A stretch of DNA of 37,897 bases from an uncultured Candidatus Marinamargulisbacteria bacterium. Lineage in GTDB: Bacteria > Margulisbacteria > Riflemargulisbacteria > GWF2-35-9. The translations under genes were made by a program, and so were the position numbers. Below the pieces are notes generated by a model. The model was given only the letters and a program-made list of their open reading frames with translations, was not told the origin of the DNA and searched no databases. Each line of letters starts with the position of its first letter. Position 1 is the stretch's first letter. Shown in pieces: positions 26,175 through 34,697 of this stretch. Where the stretch lies: NCBI GenBank assembly GCA_903910705.1, contig CAIWAN010000019.1, forward strand, positions 1 through 37,897. The letters run 5' to 3'.

Positions 26175-28250
26175 TTAGGATGCCTTTTCGGTCGACATCG
26201 AAGATAGCTCTTTTTCTAATTTCTGGATATTTTGATTGATCTCATGCTCTTTTTCTTGCTTACATTTTGGGCAATCAAAATGTTCCCCCGTCAAATATCC
26301 GTGAACAGGGCAAATCGAGAAGGTTGGGGATATCGTCAAATAGGGTATATGGTAGTTATACACTATTTTCTTTACAAGGCTCTTACAAGCTTGCGCACTG
26401 CGAATCCTTTCCCCTAAGAATCCGTGAAAGACGGTACCCCCCGTATATCGTCGCTGAAGTTGATCCTGATGATCCAGCGCTTCAAAGATATCGGGGCTAT
26501 AATCAACCGGCAATTGGGTCGAATTCGTGTAATACGGATCCTTAACCCCAGCCGTGATGATATCCGGATATCGCTCTTTGTCGATCTTTGCCAAACGATA
26601 AGAGGTCGACTCGGCCGGTGTTGCTTCGAGATTGTACATGTCCCCCGTTTCTTCTTGCAGATCGCTGAGTTTGTTTCGCATAAAATCTAAGATGTCTTGA
26701 GCAAAAACGATGCCTTCAGGGGTGGTGATATCTTTACCCATAAAATTGAGCATGGCTTCGTTCATGCCATTAATCCCAATCGTTGAAAAGTGACTATTAA
26801 AACTCTTCAAGTACTTGCGCGTATACGGATACAGGCCCACGTCCATAAGACGATTAATGACTTTTCGTTTGATCACCAACGACTCGCTCGCGAGATCCAT
26901 TAAATGAGCCAGTCGAGAAAAAAATTCGTCCTTTGTTTTTGACAAATACCCGATTCGAGGAAGGTTAATGGTGACAACCCCGATCGACCCAGTTAATTCA
27001 TCCGCACCAAACAATCCGCCGCCACGATTGCGAAGCTCACGTTTATCGAGCTGAAGACGACAACACATCGACCGCACATCGGAAGGATTGAGGTCGCTAT
27101 TAACGAAGTTTTGAAAATAGGGCGTCCCATATTTCGCCGTCATTTCAAAAAGAAGCTCAGCATTGGGCGTTTCCCAGTCAAATTCACGCGTAATATTGTA
27201 GGTTGGGATCGGATAGGGAAACCCTCTTCCGTCCGCATCGCCTTCCATCATCACTTCGATAAACGCCCGATTCACGATATCCATTTCTTTTTGATAATCA
27301 GAGTATTTCGTTTCTTGTGGTTTCCCCCCAATAATCACATTGCGATCCTTCAAATCTTCAGGAACAACCCAGTCCAAGGTAATATTGGTAAACGGCGCCT
27401 GACTGCCCCATCGCGAGGGAGTATTAATGCTGAACACAAAACTCTGGATCTGTTGTTTAACCTCATCAAACCCCATATTATCCACCCGAATAAAGGGGGC
27501 AAGATAGGTATCAAAACTTGAAAAAGCCTGAGCACCAGCCCATTCATTTTGCATCGTTCCAAGAAAATTCACCATCTGAGAGATCAAGGTGCTTAAATGT
27601 TTGGCGGGCTTTGAATTGATCTTATTGATTACCCCACCAAAACCCTCTTCGATAAGCTGACGAAGCGACCAACCGGCACAATATCCTGAGAACATCGAGA
27701 GATCATGGAGGTGATAGTCACCATTACGATGAGCATCTCCCACTTCTTTTGGATAAATATTGTTGAGCCAATAATTGGCCGTCACCGTTCCCGAATTGTG
27801 AAGGATAAGTCCGCCCAAAGAGAAATTGACGTTGCTGTTCTCATTCACGCGCCAATCCGACTGATTCAAATAGCCATCCATCGTCTTATTAATATCGAGG
27901 ATCAGTTTTTCCTTGTCTCGCAGCTTGGTCCGCTGCTCGCGATAAAGAATGTAGGCTTTCGCGGTTTTAGCGTGCCCCATCTTGATGAGAACGGTTTCAA
28001 CTAAATCTTGAATTTCTTCTATCGCAGGGATGGTCTTTTTGTTATATCGAGCGAGCATTTCCTCGACAACATTTTCCGTTAAGGCAGCAGCCTTGTCTTG
28101 ATCATTGCCACCCACCGATTCAGCGGCTTTAAAAATGGCTTCTTGGATCTTTTCTTTTTTAAAATCAACGATCTCGCCATTGCGCTTAATAACTTTTTTG
28201 ACGAGGCCTTTTTTATCTTGAATATCGCGCTTAATTTCTTCCGTAATCAT
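26175..28250 (-). CDS. nrdD: Anaerobic (class III) ribonucleoside-triphosphate reductase catalytic chain lacking the glycyl motif
   Basis: Reduces ribonucleotides to deoxyribonucleotides without oxygen. 691 residues: an N-terminal ATP-cone (about 17-110, KKVIKRNGEIVDFKKEKI) for allosteric control, then the ten-stranded barrel with the active-site cysteine region RSMCCRLQLD and RGGGLFGA, and the zinc-site CPVHGYLTGEHFDCPKC at 647-663. A normal class III chain continues with RVxGY..PV.xWN.GK; this one ends after a 28-residue Glu/Lys helix. The missing piece is in the next gene. The start ATG at 28250 has AGGAG upstream, 15 bases after nrdR. Confidence 0.95.
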   Translation of the reverse strand: MITEEIKRDIQDKKGLVKKVIKRNGEIVDFKKEKIQEAIFKAAESVGGNDQDKAAALTENVVEEMLARYNKKTIPAIEEIQDLVETVLIKMGHAKTAKAYILYREQRTKLRDKEKLILDINKTMDGYLNQSDWRVNENSNVNFSLGGLILHNSGTVTANYWLNNIYPKEVGDAHRNGDYHLHDLSMFSGYCAGWSLRQLIEEGFGGVINKINSKPAKHLSTLISQMVNFLGTMQNEWAGAQAFSSFDTYLAPFIRVDNMGFDEVKQQIQSFVFSINTPSRWGSQAPFTNITLDWVVPEDLKDRNVIIGGKPQETKYSDYQKEMDIVNRAFIEVMMEGDADGRGFPYPIPTYNITREFDWETPNAELLFEMTAKYGTPYFQNFVNSDLNPSDVRSMCCRLQLDKRELRNRGGGLFGADELTGSIGVVTINLPRIGYLSKTKDEFFSRLAHLMDLASESLVIKRKVINRLMDVGLYPYTRKYLKSFNSHFSTIGINGMNEAMLNFMGKDITTPEGIVFAQDILDFMRNKLSDLQEETGDMYNLEATPAESTSYRLAKIDKERYPDIITAGVKDPYYTNSTQLPVDYSPDIFEALDHQDQLQRRYTGGTVFHGFLGERIRSAQACKSLVKKIVYNYHIPYLTISPTFSICPVHGYLTGEHFDCPKCKQEKEHEINQNIQKLEKELSSMSTEKAS

Positions 28251-28265
28251 TTCCCTAAACTCCTC

Positions 28266-28709
28266 TTATAACTTTTTTATTTCTTTAATAAATTCGCCTA
28301 CGTCTTTAAACTGTTTATATACTGACGCAAACCTCACATAGGCGACGGGATCAAGGGTCGCCAATTGCTCCATCACATATTCTCCGATCTCTCGAGAATC
28401 AACTTCGCGATCCGTCTTTTTATGCAGCGCATCGGTGATCGCGTCGACTAATTCTTCCACTTGCGCAAACGAGACCGGTCGTTTCTCGATGGCCCGCATG
28501 ACTCCCTTAAGGATTTTTTCCCGCTGAAAGATCTCTTTTGACCCATCCCGCTTTTTTATCATGAGCGGTTTGTCTTCTATCCGCTCGTATGACGTAAATC
28601 GCGCCCCACATTCCAAACATTCTCGACGGCGTCGTATCGCCTCGCCATCAGCAAGCGTCCGTGATTCAAGAACTTTATCCTGATCCTTCGTACAATATGG
28701 ACATTTCAT
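28266..28709 (-). CDS. nrdR: Transcriptional repressor NrdR
   Basis: Zinc-finger plus ATP-cone repressor of ribonucleotide reductase genes. 147 residues: zinc ribbon Cys3, Cys6, Cys31, Cys34, then an ATP-cone (about 49-139) that senses dATP/ATP. It is the first gene of the nrd operon and so probably controls its own transcript through the boxes at 28721 and 28762. The ribosome-binding site is poor. Confidence 0.97.
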   Translation of the reverse strand: MKCPYCTKDQDKVLESRTLADGEAIRRRRECLECGARFTSYERIEDKPLMIKKRDGSKEIFQREKILKGVMRAIEKRPVSFAQVEELVDAITDALHKKTDREVDSREIGEYVMEQLATLDPVAYVRFASVYKQFKDVGEFIKEIKKL

Positions 28710-28720
28710 GTTAACCAGCT

Positions 28721-28736
28721 ACTCTATATATAGTGT
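28721..28736 (-). promoter_or_regulatory. NrdR box 1
   Basis: ACTCTATATATAGTGT matches the NrdR consensus ACACWATATATWGTGT at 15 of 16 positions. It lies between the promoter -10 and the nrdR start, a repressing position. Confidence 0.7.
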
Positions 28737-28753
28737 TTGTCAAACCAAGAGAG

Positions 28754-28783
28754 AGCGTATCACACTAAAAATACGCTTGTCAA
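28754..28783 (-). promoter_or_regulatory. nrdR operon promoter
   Basis: On the minus strand TTGACA (28783-28778) and TACGCT (28759-28754, preceded by TGA as an extended -10) are 18 bases apart. The start of transcription would be about 35-40 bases before nrdR. A second TTGACA at 28743-28738 has no matching -10. Confidence 0.6.
28762..28777 (-). promoter_or_regulatory. Possible NrdR box 2
   Basis: ACACTAAAAATACGCT, a poorer match to the NrdR box, fills the promoter spacer 41 bases from box 1, that is about four helical turns on the same face. NrdR sites usually come in phased pairs. Confidence 0.4.
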
Positions 28784-28908
28784 ATCGGCTTCTTTTTCGA
28801 TATTCATGGTGTTTTCTAGACTTATCAAGGGTTTAACCACAAAGTGTTCACAAAATTATTATATGAAAAGTTTTGAATCTGTTAACAACTCACTGTGGAC
28901 AAGTCTCG

Positions 28909-29757
28909 TTAAGACGCAAGCAGGGAGCCGTTTCCATGGACGAACTGTTGATAGCTTATCACTGATTTGCCTTCGCACTGAACTTTTTGAATGTTTAATT
29001 TGTTGTCTTGAAACTCAACCTCGATCAACTTAACGCGTTTCCCTTCATGAAAAACAAAAACACCTGGCCACGGAGTATACGCCTGCCATTTTCGATAAAT
29101 TGATTCAGGGCTCTCTGCGGAAAGATCGATCAAGCCATCTTCTCGCTTAATTTTTTTAGTCATGGTTGAAAGGGTATGATCTTGCGGCTTGCCCTTCCAA
29201 GGTAACGTCTGTCGTCCATATTGATCGACAAACAGTTTGACCGAGGCAACGATCAGCTTATCGGTCAGGGTTGCTGCCTGGTCAAGAGGATCGATCGATA
29301 CATGCTCAATCGCAATAACATCCCCTGAGTCGACCGCTTCGCCAATTTTCATAAGGGTCATCCCCGTCTCCACATCCCCGTTAAGCAATGCTGCTTGAAT
29401 GGGTGATGCACCCCGATAGCGGGGAAGAATGGATGCATGAAGATTAACCAACTCAAATTGATGAACGATCTGGGACGGCAGGATCATACCATAAGCAACA
29501 ACCAGACCAAGAAAGGGTTCAAGCCCTTCCAGTAAGGCCTGCAACTGAACAGCATTCTCAGGTTGATAACAGGCGATATTGGAGGAAATCGCCATCTGCT
29601 TTACAGGCGTTGACATGAGCTGATAGCCCCGACCCTGTGGTCGATCTGGCATACTAATAACAGCAGCAACACAAAGACCGGATTGAAGGATCCCTTTCAA
29701 TACCCTTGCCGCGAAATCAGGGGTTCCAAAAAAGACGATAGGATTATTCTTCGTCAT
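28909..29757 (-). CDS. fmt: Methionyl-tRNA formyltransferase
   Basis: Formylates initiator Met-tRNA. 282 residues. The N-terminal formyltransferase domain starts IVFFGTPDFA, carries the folate site HASILPRYRGASPIQ and the catalytic aspartate in VDSGD. The C-terminal domain follows with WPGVFVFHEGKR. The ATG at 29757 fits the family start; the frame remains open to 29796. It overlaps def by 14 bases. The product fits Def, its partner in initiation. After the stop come 199 bases of non-coding sequence with the nrdR promoter. Confidence 0.96.
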   Translation of the reverse strand: MTKNNPIVFFGTPDFAARVLKGILQSGLCVAAVISMPDRPQGRGYQLMSTPVKQMAISSNIACYQPENAVQLQALLEGLEPFLGLVVAYGMILPSQIVHQFELVNLHASILPRYRGASPIQAALLNGDVETGMTLMKIGEAVDSGDVIAIEHVSIDPLDQAATLTDKLIVASVKLFVDQYGRQTLPWKGKPQDHTLSTMTKKIKREDGLIDLSAESPESIYRKWQAYTPWPGVFVFHEGKRVKLIEVEFQDNKLNIQKVQCEGKSVISYQQFVHGNGSLLAS

Positions 29758-30226
29758 CACGGGATGGCTTAAGCGTCCCTGTCTCGACGCGATCAATATA
29801 AAGGACCCCTTCTAAATGATCCACCTCGTGCTGAAGAGCCACCGCGAAGTAGCCTTCGGCCTCCACCTCGACATCTTTAAAGTGGATATTCTTTGCCTTC
29901 ACGATAATCTGCTGAAAACGGCTCACTTTGCCCTCAAGTCCAGGCACACTAAGGCAGGCTTCTTTGCCAATCTCTTCTTTCGATTTCTCGACGATCTTTG
30001 GGTTGATCAGAACAAAGGGTTGATCTTTCTTTTCGGAAACATCAATGACAATCAGTCGCTTTAATTCGCCAATCTGAACTGCAGCCAAACCAGCGCCCTG
30101 ATTTTCATACATGGTTTCGATCATATCCTCCACTAATTTGCGAATATCGGGAGTCATGATCTTAATCGGCTTCGATACTTTACGAAGCAGAGGATTGCCG
30201 TTTAATAGGATTTTACGAACGACCAC
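29744..30226 (-). CDS. def: Peptide deformylase
   Basis: Removes the formyl group from new proteins. About 160 residues from a GTG start at 30226 with GAGGGA upstream, overlapping the end of rlmB by 14 bases; an upstream TTG at 30271 is in frame but unlikely. The three motifs are present with small changes: GAGLAAVQIG (usually GxGLAAPQIG, so Pro to Val), EACLSVPG (usually EGCLS, so Gly to Ala), and QHEVDHLEG giving the two histidines and glutamate of the metal site. Confidence 0.94.
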   Translation of the reverse strand: MVVRKILLNGNPLLRKVSKPIKIMTPDIRKLVEDMIETMYENQGAGLAAVQIGELKRLIVIDVSEKKDQPFVLINPKIVEKSKEEIGKEACLSVPGLEGKVSRFQQIIVKAKNIHFKDVEVEAEGYFAVALQHEVDHLEGVLYIDRVETGTLKPSRDDEE

Positions 30227-30962
30227 GCTGACGTCCCTCAACCACTTTAAACAATATAATCGCCCCTGCAACAGACGCGTTCAGTGAGTCAATCCCCTCC
30301 TTGCGAATAGGGATCTTGACCATAAAATCGCATTGTTCCCTAACCAACTTGGACATACCCCGCCCCTCGTTTCCAATAACCAGCGCAAGTGGCAAATCAA
30401 AATCGGCCTCGATATAGGTTTGCGGCGCATTTTGATGGGTTCCAAAGATCCAAACCCCTTTTTCTTTGAGGCCTCGAATGGTTTGATTGATGTTCTTGAC
30501 CCGCACAATAGGAATATACTCCGTTGCGCCGGTACTGACTTTAACCACAACCGCCGTGATGTCGGCTTGTTTATGCTCGGGGACGATGACACCATGAACC
30601 CCCGCACCCACAGCGGAACGGATCAAAGAGCCCACATTGTAGGGGTCTTCTAGCTCTTCTAAAATCAGGATAAAGGGCTTCTCATTACGCTCCTGTGCAC
30701 GCTCAAACACATCTTCGATCTCTGAGTATCGAAAAGAAGGGCCGAAAGCGATCACGCCTTGATGCTGCTCATTTTTGGCCTGCCGGTCAACATCCCGTCG
30801 CTCGGCGAACATTGAGCCTATTTTCAATTCATGGGCAATCGCTCGAATCTCTTGCACCTTTTCATCTTCGACGATACCCCGAGCAAACACAATTCGATGA
30901 ATGGGCCGGCCGGCCTTTAATGCTTGAAGGACGGCGTTTTTCCCGATTAATGTTTGACTCAT
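30213..30962 (-). CDS. rlmB: 23S rRNA (guanosine-2'-O-)-methyltransferase, TrmH/SpoU family
   Basis: SPOUT-fold RNA 2'-O-methyltransferase, 249 residues. The N-terminal substrate-binding domain begins IGKNAVLQALKAG; motif 1 is DPYNVGSLIRSA, motif 2 LVIGNEGRGMS and motif 3 IPIRKEGIDSLNASVAGAI. This matches RlmB (Gm2251 of E. coli numbering) better than TrmH or TrmL, though the exact base target is not certain. ATGA overlap with the aminotransferase. Confidence 0.92.
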   Translation of the reverse strand: MSQTLIGKNAVLQALKAGRPIHRIVFARGIVEDEKVQEIRAIAHELKIGSMFAERRDVDRQAKNEQHQGVIAFGPSFRYSEIEDVFERAQERNEKPFILILEELEDPYNVGSLIRSAVGAGVHGVIVPEHKQADITAVVVKVSTGATEYIPIVRVKNINQTIRGLKEKGVWIFGTHQNAPQTYIEADFDLPLALVIGNEGRGMSKLVREQCDFMVKIPIRKEGIDSLNASVAGAIILFKVVEGRQRGRS

Positions 30963-32230
30963 GTTTGCTCCCTAATAATATCGAGAATAATATTGATGCC
31001 TTGAGCCGCCTCTTCTTTCGTAATCATCAGGGGAGGGATCAATCGGATCACTTGACCTTCTTCGCCGCACGAAAGCAACAGAAGTCCGCGCTCTTGGGCA
31101 ACTCGACGAAGGGTCGTCACCAACTCAGGATTTGGCGTTAGCGTTCCGGCTTTGACGAATTCGATTCCTATCATCAGGCCAGCCCCTCGAATATCACCCA
31201 TCACCGGATGGCGTTGTTTTGCCTCTTCAAGGAGTCCTTTAATAAACTGCCCCACTTGGTAAGCGTTGTCTAATAGTTTTTCTGCCTCGATCACTCGAAG
31301 CGTCGCGAGTCCTGCCGCACAACTTAGTGTATTGCCAAGGAACGTCCCCCCGTGTGCTGAGGTTGTCCATTGCTTCATCAGATCTCCACGGGCTACACAG
31401 GCCCCCAAGGGCATCCCCGAAGCGATCCCTTTCGCGAGAGCCATAACATCCGGCTGAACGTCGTAGAGCTCTTTAGCAAACATCATCCCCGTCCGACCAA
31501 ACCCGCTTTGGATCTCGTCAAAAATAAGCGCGATTCCTCGCTCAGACGTAAAGCGACGAAGTTCTTGAATATATTCGATTGGAGCGGGAACATAACCGCC
31601 TTCACCAAGGATGGGCTCGATTAACACCCCACCGATCTGGTCATCTGCTAACAGAAGAGATTTTAATGCCTTTAAGCATTCAAACCCACAATCACCATAG
31701 GTTTTGGCATAGGGGCAACGATAGCAATAGGGATAAGGCAATCGCTCTACATCTTTGATAAGCCAATTCTCATAGCCCTGTCGGAACTTTTCTTTATAGG
31801 TCATGGACAACGCCCCTAGCGTTCTGCCGTGAAAGGCTAAGGTATAGGTTAATAGTTTAGGCTTTTTCGTCACATACCGAACCAGTTTAATACTCGCCTC
31901 AATCGCCTCGGTACCGCTTTGACAGAAAAAAACCGATCCATCAGCGTATCCCGTTTTCTGAACGAGCTTTTCGGCTAAATCAACATTCGGCTTGCAGTAC
32001 GCCACCCCAGAACTGATATGGATCAATTGATCCGCTTGATCTTTTATGGCCTGTACAACAGCCGGATGGTTATGCCCCGTATTCGTTACCGCGACACCGG
32101 AGGTGAAATCAAGATAAGATCGGCCTTGAACGGTCGTTACCCAAACCCCTTTAGCGGAGATCACTTCTAAGTCAGTATAGTGGCCCATAACGGGTGATAA
32201 ATATTGTTTGCCTTTATCTAGAATATCCAT
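30959..32230 (-). CDS. Class-III pyridoxal-phosphate aminotransferase (GABA/ornithine type)
   Basis: Transfers an omega-amino group using PLP; about 423 residues. Visible: CQSGTEAIEASIKL (PLP phosphate loop), AFHGRTLGALS, LIFDEIQSGFGRTG (the PLP-pyridine aspartate) and MALAKGIASGMPLG with the Schiff-base lysine at 267. A Cys-rich insert (CYRCPY ... CGFEC; cysteines 169, 172, 181, 185) marks a subclade often annotated as 4-aminobutyrate or acetylornithine aminotransferase. The ATG at 32242 overlaps the TATAAT of its own promoter, so the ATG at 32230 is preferred. The substrate is undetermined. Confidence 0.92.
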   Translation of the reverse strand: MDILDKGKQYLSPVMGHYTDLEVISAKGVWVTTVQGRSYLDFTSGVAVTNTGHNHPAVVQAIKDQADQLIHISSGVAYCKPNVDLAEKLVQKTGYADGSVFFCQSGTEAIEASIKLVRYVTKKPKLLTYTLAFHGRTLGALSMTYKEKFRQGYENWLIKDVERLPYPYCYRCPYAKTYGDCGFECLKALKSLLLADDQIGGVLIEPILGEGGYVPAPIEYIQELRRFTSERGIALIFDEIQSGFGRTGMMFAKELYDVQPDVMALAKGIASGMPLGACVARGDLMKQWTTSAHGGTFLGNTLSCAAGLATLRVIEAEKLLDNAYQVGQFIKGLLEEAKQRHPVMGDIRGAGLMIGIEFVKAGTLTPNPELVTTLRRVAQERGLLLLSCGEEGQVIRLIPPLMITKEEAAQGINIILDIIREQT

Positions 32231-32240
32231 TTGAATAGCC

Positions 32241-32262
32241 ATTATAGCGTATGTGCTATAAT
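32241..32262. promoter_or_regulatory. Palindrome supplying two divergent -10 boxes
   Basis: ATTATAGC and GCTATAAT are perfect 8-base arms around GTATGT. Read rightward, TGCTATAAT is an extended -10 for the DUF1858 gene. Read leftward, TATAAT, with TTGCCG 18 bases upstream, is a -10 for the aminotransferase operon, whose ATG at 32230 would then have a leader of about 4 bases. A symmetric operator for one regulator is possible. Confidence 0.65.
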
Positions 32263-32283
32263 ACCGGCAAAGGAGGGATTAAT

Positions 32284-32481
32284 ATGATTGATCAAGGCAT
32301 GAAAATTGTTGATTTATTAAACCAGTATCCCAGTGCGATTCCCGTTCTACAAAAAAATGGGGTGGGGTGTTTGGGCTGCATGTTAGCTCACTCTGAAACC
32401 ATCGGTGAAGGGCTTTCTGCTCACGGACTTGATGTTAACGCTATTCTTCAAGAGATCGAATCCGGAGCTGACGCGGCTTAG
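32284..32481 (+). CDS. DUF1858 domain protein
   Basis: 65-residue helical protein with MKIVDLLNQYPSAIPVLQKN and a CxxC in GVGCLGC, typical of DUF1858 (hybrid-cluster-associated disulfide/Fe-S handling). AGGAGG precedes the ATG at 32284 by 7 bases. The next gene starts immediately after its stop codon, implying co-translation. No hcp gene is visible in the window. Confidence 0.9.
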   Translation: MIDQGMKIVDLLNQYPSAIPVLQKNGVGCLGCMLAHSETIGEGLSAHGLDVNAILQEIESGADAA

Positions 32482-33141
32482 TTGGTCAAACGAAAAATTA
32501 TCGAAATCGACCGCGATCTCTGCAATGGGTGCGGTCTTTGTACAACCGCTTGCGCTGAAGGCGCACTCGCGCTTGATTCTGAAAATAAAGCGTTTATTGT
32601 TCGAGAACTCTACTGTGATGGAATGGGCGCCTGCCTAGATGTTTGCAACACAGGCGCCCTGACGATCGTAGAAAGGGACAGCGAAGCCTACGACGTTGAA
32701 GCAACGGTTGATCATGTTGTCCAGACAAGAGGCCCCGAAGCAGCAAAACATGTTCAGAGCATCGACAGTAGGTCAGCTTTAAACCAATGGCCGATTCAGC
32801 TACATCTTATTTCCCCTACCACTCCCTATTTTGACAGATGCGACTTGCTCATTGCCGCCGATTGTACGGCGTTTGCCTGTGGGGGATTTCATGCGTCGTT
32901 TTTGAAGAATAAAAAGTTGGTCATCGCTTGCCCAAAGCTAGACAACACCTCGTCGTATGTTAAAAAACTACACGCGTTAATGGCTCTCAATACGATTTAC
33001 TCGATTACGGTTGTTATAATGACGGTACCCTGCTGTTCTAGTCTCGACAAAATAGTGCAAGATGCTGTAACGCTTTCAGGTAAAGCGATTGCTATAAAAA
33101 AGGTGGTTATGGGTTTAGATGGCACCATTTTGGCCGTGTAG
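32482..33141 (+). CDS. Ferredoxin-like 4Fe-4S protein
   Basis: 219 residues starting with TTG directly after the DUF1858 stop. The first cluster is Cys14, 17, 20, 24. The second segment, CDGMGACLDVCNTGA (45-59), has Cys45, Cys51 and Cys55, with Met in the fourth cysteine position, as in the usual CDGLGAC form of this family. The C-terminal 130 residues (WPIQLHLISPTTPYFDRCDL ... DCTAFACGGFH ... ACPKLDN ... VPCCSSL) belong to the same family, normally beside DUF1858. Likely an electron-transfer partner. No good ribosome site of its own. Confidence 0.9.
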   Translation: MVKRKIIEIDRDLCNGCGLCTTACAEGALALDSENKAFIVRELYCDGMGACLDVCNTGALTIVERDSEAYDVEATVDHVVQTRGPEAAKHVQSIDSRSALNQWPIQLHLISPTTPYFDRCDLLIAADCTAFACGGFHASFLKNKKLVIACPKLDNTSSYVKKLHALMALNTIYSITVVIMTVPCCSSLDKIVQDAVTLSGKAIAIKKVVMGLDGTILAV

Positions 33142-33148
33142 CCAAAAT
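33127..33148 (+). terminator. Possible hairpin terminator between convergent genes
   Basis: ATTTTGGC and GCCAAAAT pair perfectly around CGTGTA and cover the ferredoxin stop codon; guaA ends 8 bases away on the other strand. There is no T-run on either strand, so this may be only a bidirectional brake. Confidence 0.35.
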
Positions 33149-33155
33149 TAGAAGA

Positions 33156-34697
33156 CTATTCCCACTCGATCGTCGACGGGGGTTTTGAAGTAATATCATA
33201 AACCACCCGATTTACCTCAGGAATTTCGTTAATAATCCGAGTTGAAATATTGCCGAGCACATCATAAGGAATATGCGCCCAATTAGCCGTCATCGCGTCT
33301 TCACTCGTAACAATCCGAAGTGCGATCGTGTGAAGATAGGTGCGTTTATCACCCATCACTCCAACGGATCGAATCGGAAGCAGCACGGCGAACGCTTGCC
33401 AAACCTTACGATAGAGTCCGGCTTTTTTAATCTCAGCCATCACGATATCATCGGCTTCTTGAACAATACGAACACGTTCAGGTGTTACCTCGCCGATCAC
33501 TCGAATGGCAAGCCCCGGACCCGGAAAAGGCTGACGAAAAACAATCGCTTCAGGAACACCAAGCTCAAGGCCCATTAATCGAACTTCATCTTTAAATAAT
33601 TTGCGTAAAGGCTCAATCACCTTAAAGTTCATTTTCTCCGGCAATCCCCCCACATTGTGATGGGTTTTGATCTTATGTGCATTCTTTGAAACACCACTTC
33701 CACTTATGGCGCTTTCGATCACATCAGGATAAAGCGTTCCTTGAGCCAAGTAGGGAATTTCACCTTGCAACTTTTTCGCTTCAGCTTCAAACGTACGGAC
33801 AAACTCATGGCCAATCTTCTTTCTCTTTTCTTCGGGGTCGATAACCCCTTTCACTTCTTCAAAAAACCGTTTTGAAGCATCAACATGGATCAATCGAATT
33901 TTAAAGCTTTGATTAAATAATTCAACAATTTTTCGAGCTTCATCTTTCCGCATAAACCCTTGATCGATGAACACACAAACCAGTTGATCCCCTATAGCTT
34001 TATGAAGGAGGACTGCGACTGTCGTCGAATCAACGCCCCCGCTAAGACCTAGCAAAACTTGATCTTTCCCGACGGTGGCACGAATTTCTTCGATGGATTC
34101 ATCAACAAAGCTTTTCATGTTCCACGTTGGGGCTATGCCTGCGATGTTGTAGACAAAATTACGGATCACATCGATCCCTTGCTGAGTATGAACCACTTCA
34201 GGGTGGAATTGCACACCATACAAACGACGAGCCTGATTGGATACAGCCGCATAGGGTGTATTATCTGAATGCGCCATTTTCTGGAAGCCTTCAGGCAGCT
34301 TAACCACACTATCACCATGGCTCATCCAAACCGTAATATTTTCAGTAATACCAGCGAACAGATCAGACCGGTCATCAATCGCAAGCTCAGTCTTTCCGTA
34401 TTCTTGTTTGCTGAAATTAACCACTTCACCACCCAATTGGTGCATCATGAGTTGAAGACCGTAACAAATACCCAGAACCGGAATGCCTAGGTCAAAGATC
34501 TCTTTGGGGCATTTAGGGGCATCCTCATCGTAAACAGAAGATGGCCCACCCGACAAGATAATCGCTAAAGGTTTGAGCGCAATAATTTCATCGAGCCTAG
34601 CATCGCCAGGAAGAATTTCACAATAGACTTTACATTCCCGAATTCGTCGAGCGATGAGTTTTGAATATTGAGAACCGTAGTCTAAGATTAGAATCAT
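33156..34697 (-). CDS. guaA: GMP synthase (glutamine-hydrolysing)
   Basis: Converts XMP to GMP using glutamine and ATP. 513 residues: class I amidotransferase with [11 protein letters not shown], nucleophile Cys78 in GICYGLQLM and the His/Glu in HPEV; an ATP pyrophosphatase domain with LSGGVDSTT; and a C-terminal dimerisation domain ending IEWE. It begins in a TAATG overlap with guaB3, so it is translationally coupled. It is the last gene of rpsB-tsf-guaB3-guaA. Confidence 0.97.
   Translation of the reverse strand: MILILDYGSQYSKLIARRIRECKVYCEILPGDARLDEIIALKPLAIILSGGPSSVYDEDAPKCPKEIFDLGIPVLGICYGLQLMMHQLGGEVVNFSKQEYGKTELAIDDRSDLFAGITENITVWMSHGDSVVKLPEGFQKMAHSDNTPYAAVSNQARRLYGVQFHPEVVHTQQGIDVIRNFVYNIAGIAPTWNMKSFVDESIEEIRATVGKDQVLLGLSGGVDSTTVAVLLHKAIGDQLVCVFIDQGFMRKDEARKIVELFNQSFKIRLIHVDASKRFFEEVKGVIDPEEKRKKIGHEFVRTFEAEAKKLQGEIPYLAQGTLYPDVIESAISGSGVSKNAHKIKTHHNVGGLPEKMNFKVIEPLRKLFKDEVRLMGLELGVPEAIVFRQPFPGPGLAIRVIGEVTPERVRIVQEADDIVMAEIKKAGLYRKVWQAFAVLLPIRSVGVMGDKRTYLHTIALRIVTSEDAMTANWAHIPYDVLGNISTRIINEIPEVNRVVYDITSKPPSTIEWE

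Noticed and set aside
26151-26180. Frameshift or sequencing error joining nrdD to the glycyl/thioredoxin gene
   Set aside because: nrdD ends in an in-frame TAA and the next gene has its own strong AAGGAGGGG and ATG. The reading frames do not run into each other through a single-base change.
28800-28908. Cluster resembling DnaA boxes (TGTGGACAA, TGTTCACAA, AACCACAAA) in an AT-rich gap
   Set aside because: Only one site is within a single mismatch of TTATCCACA, and there is no dnaA, dnaN or gidA nearby. Not enough for an origin.
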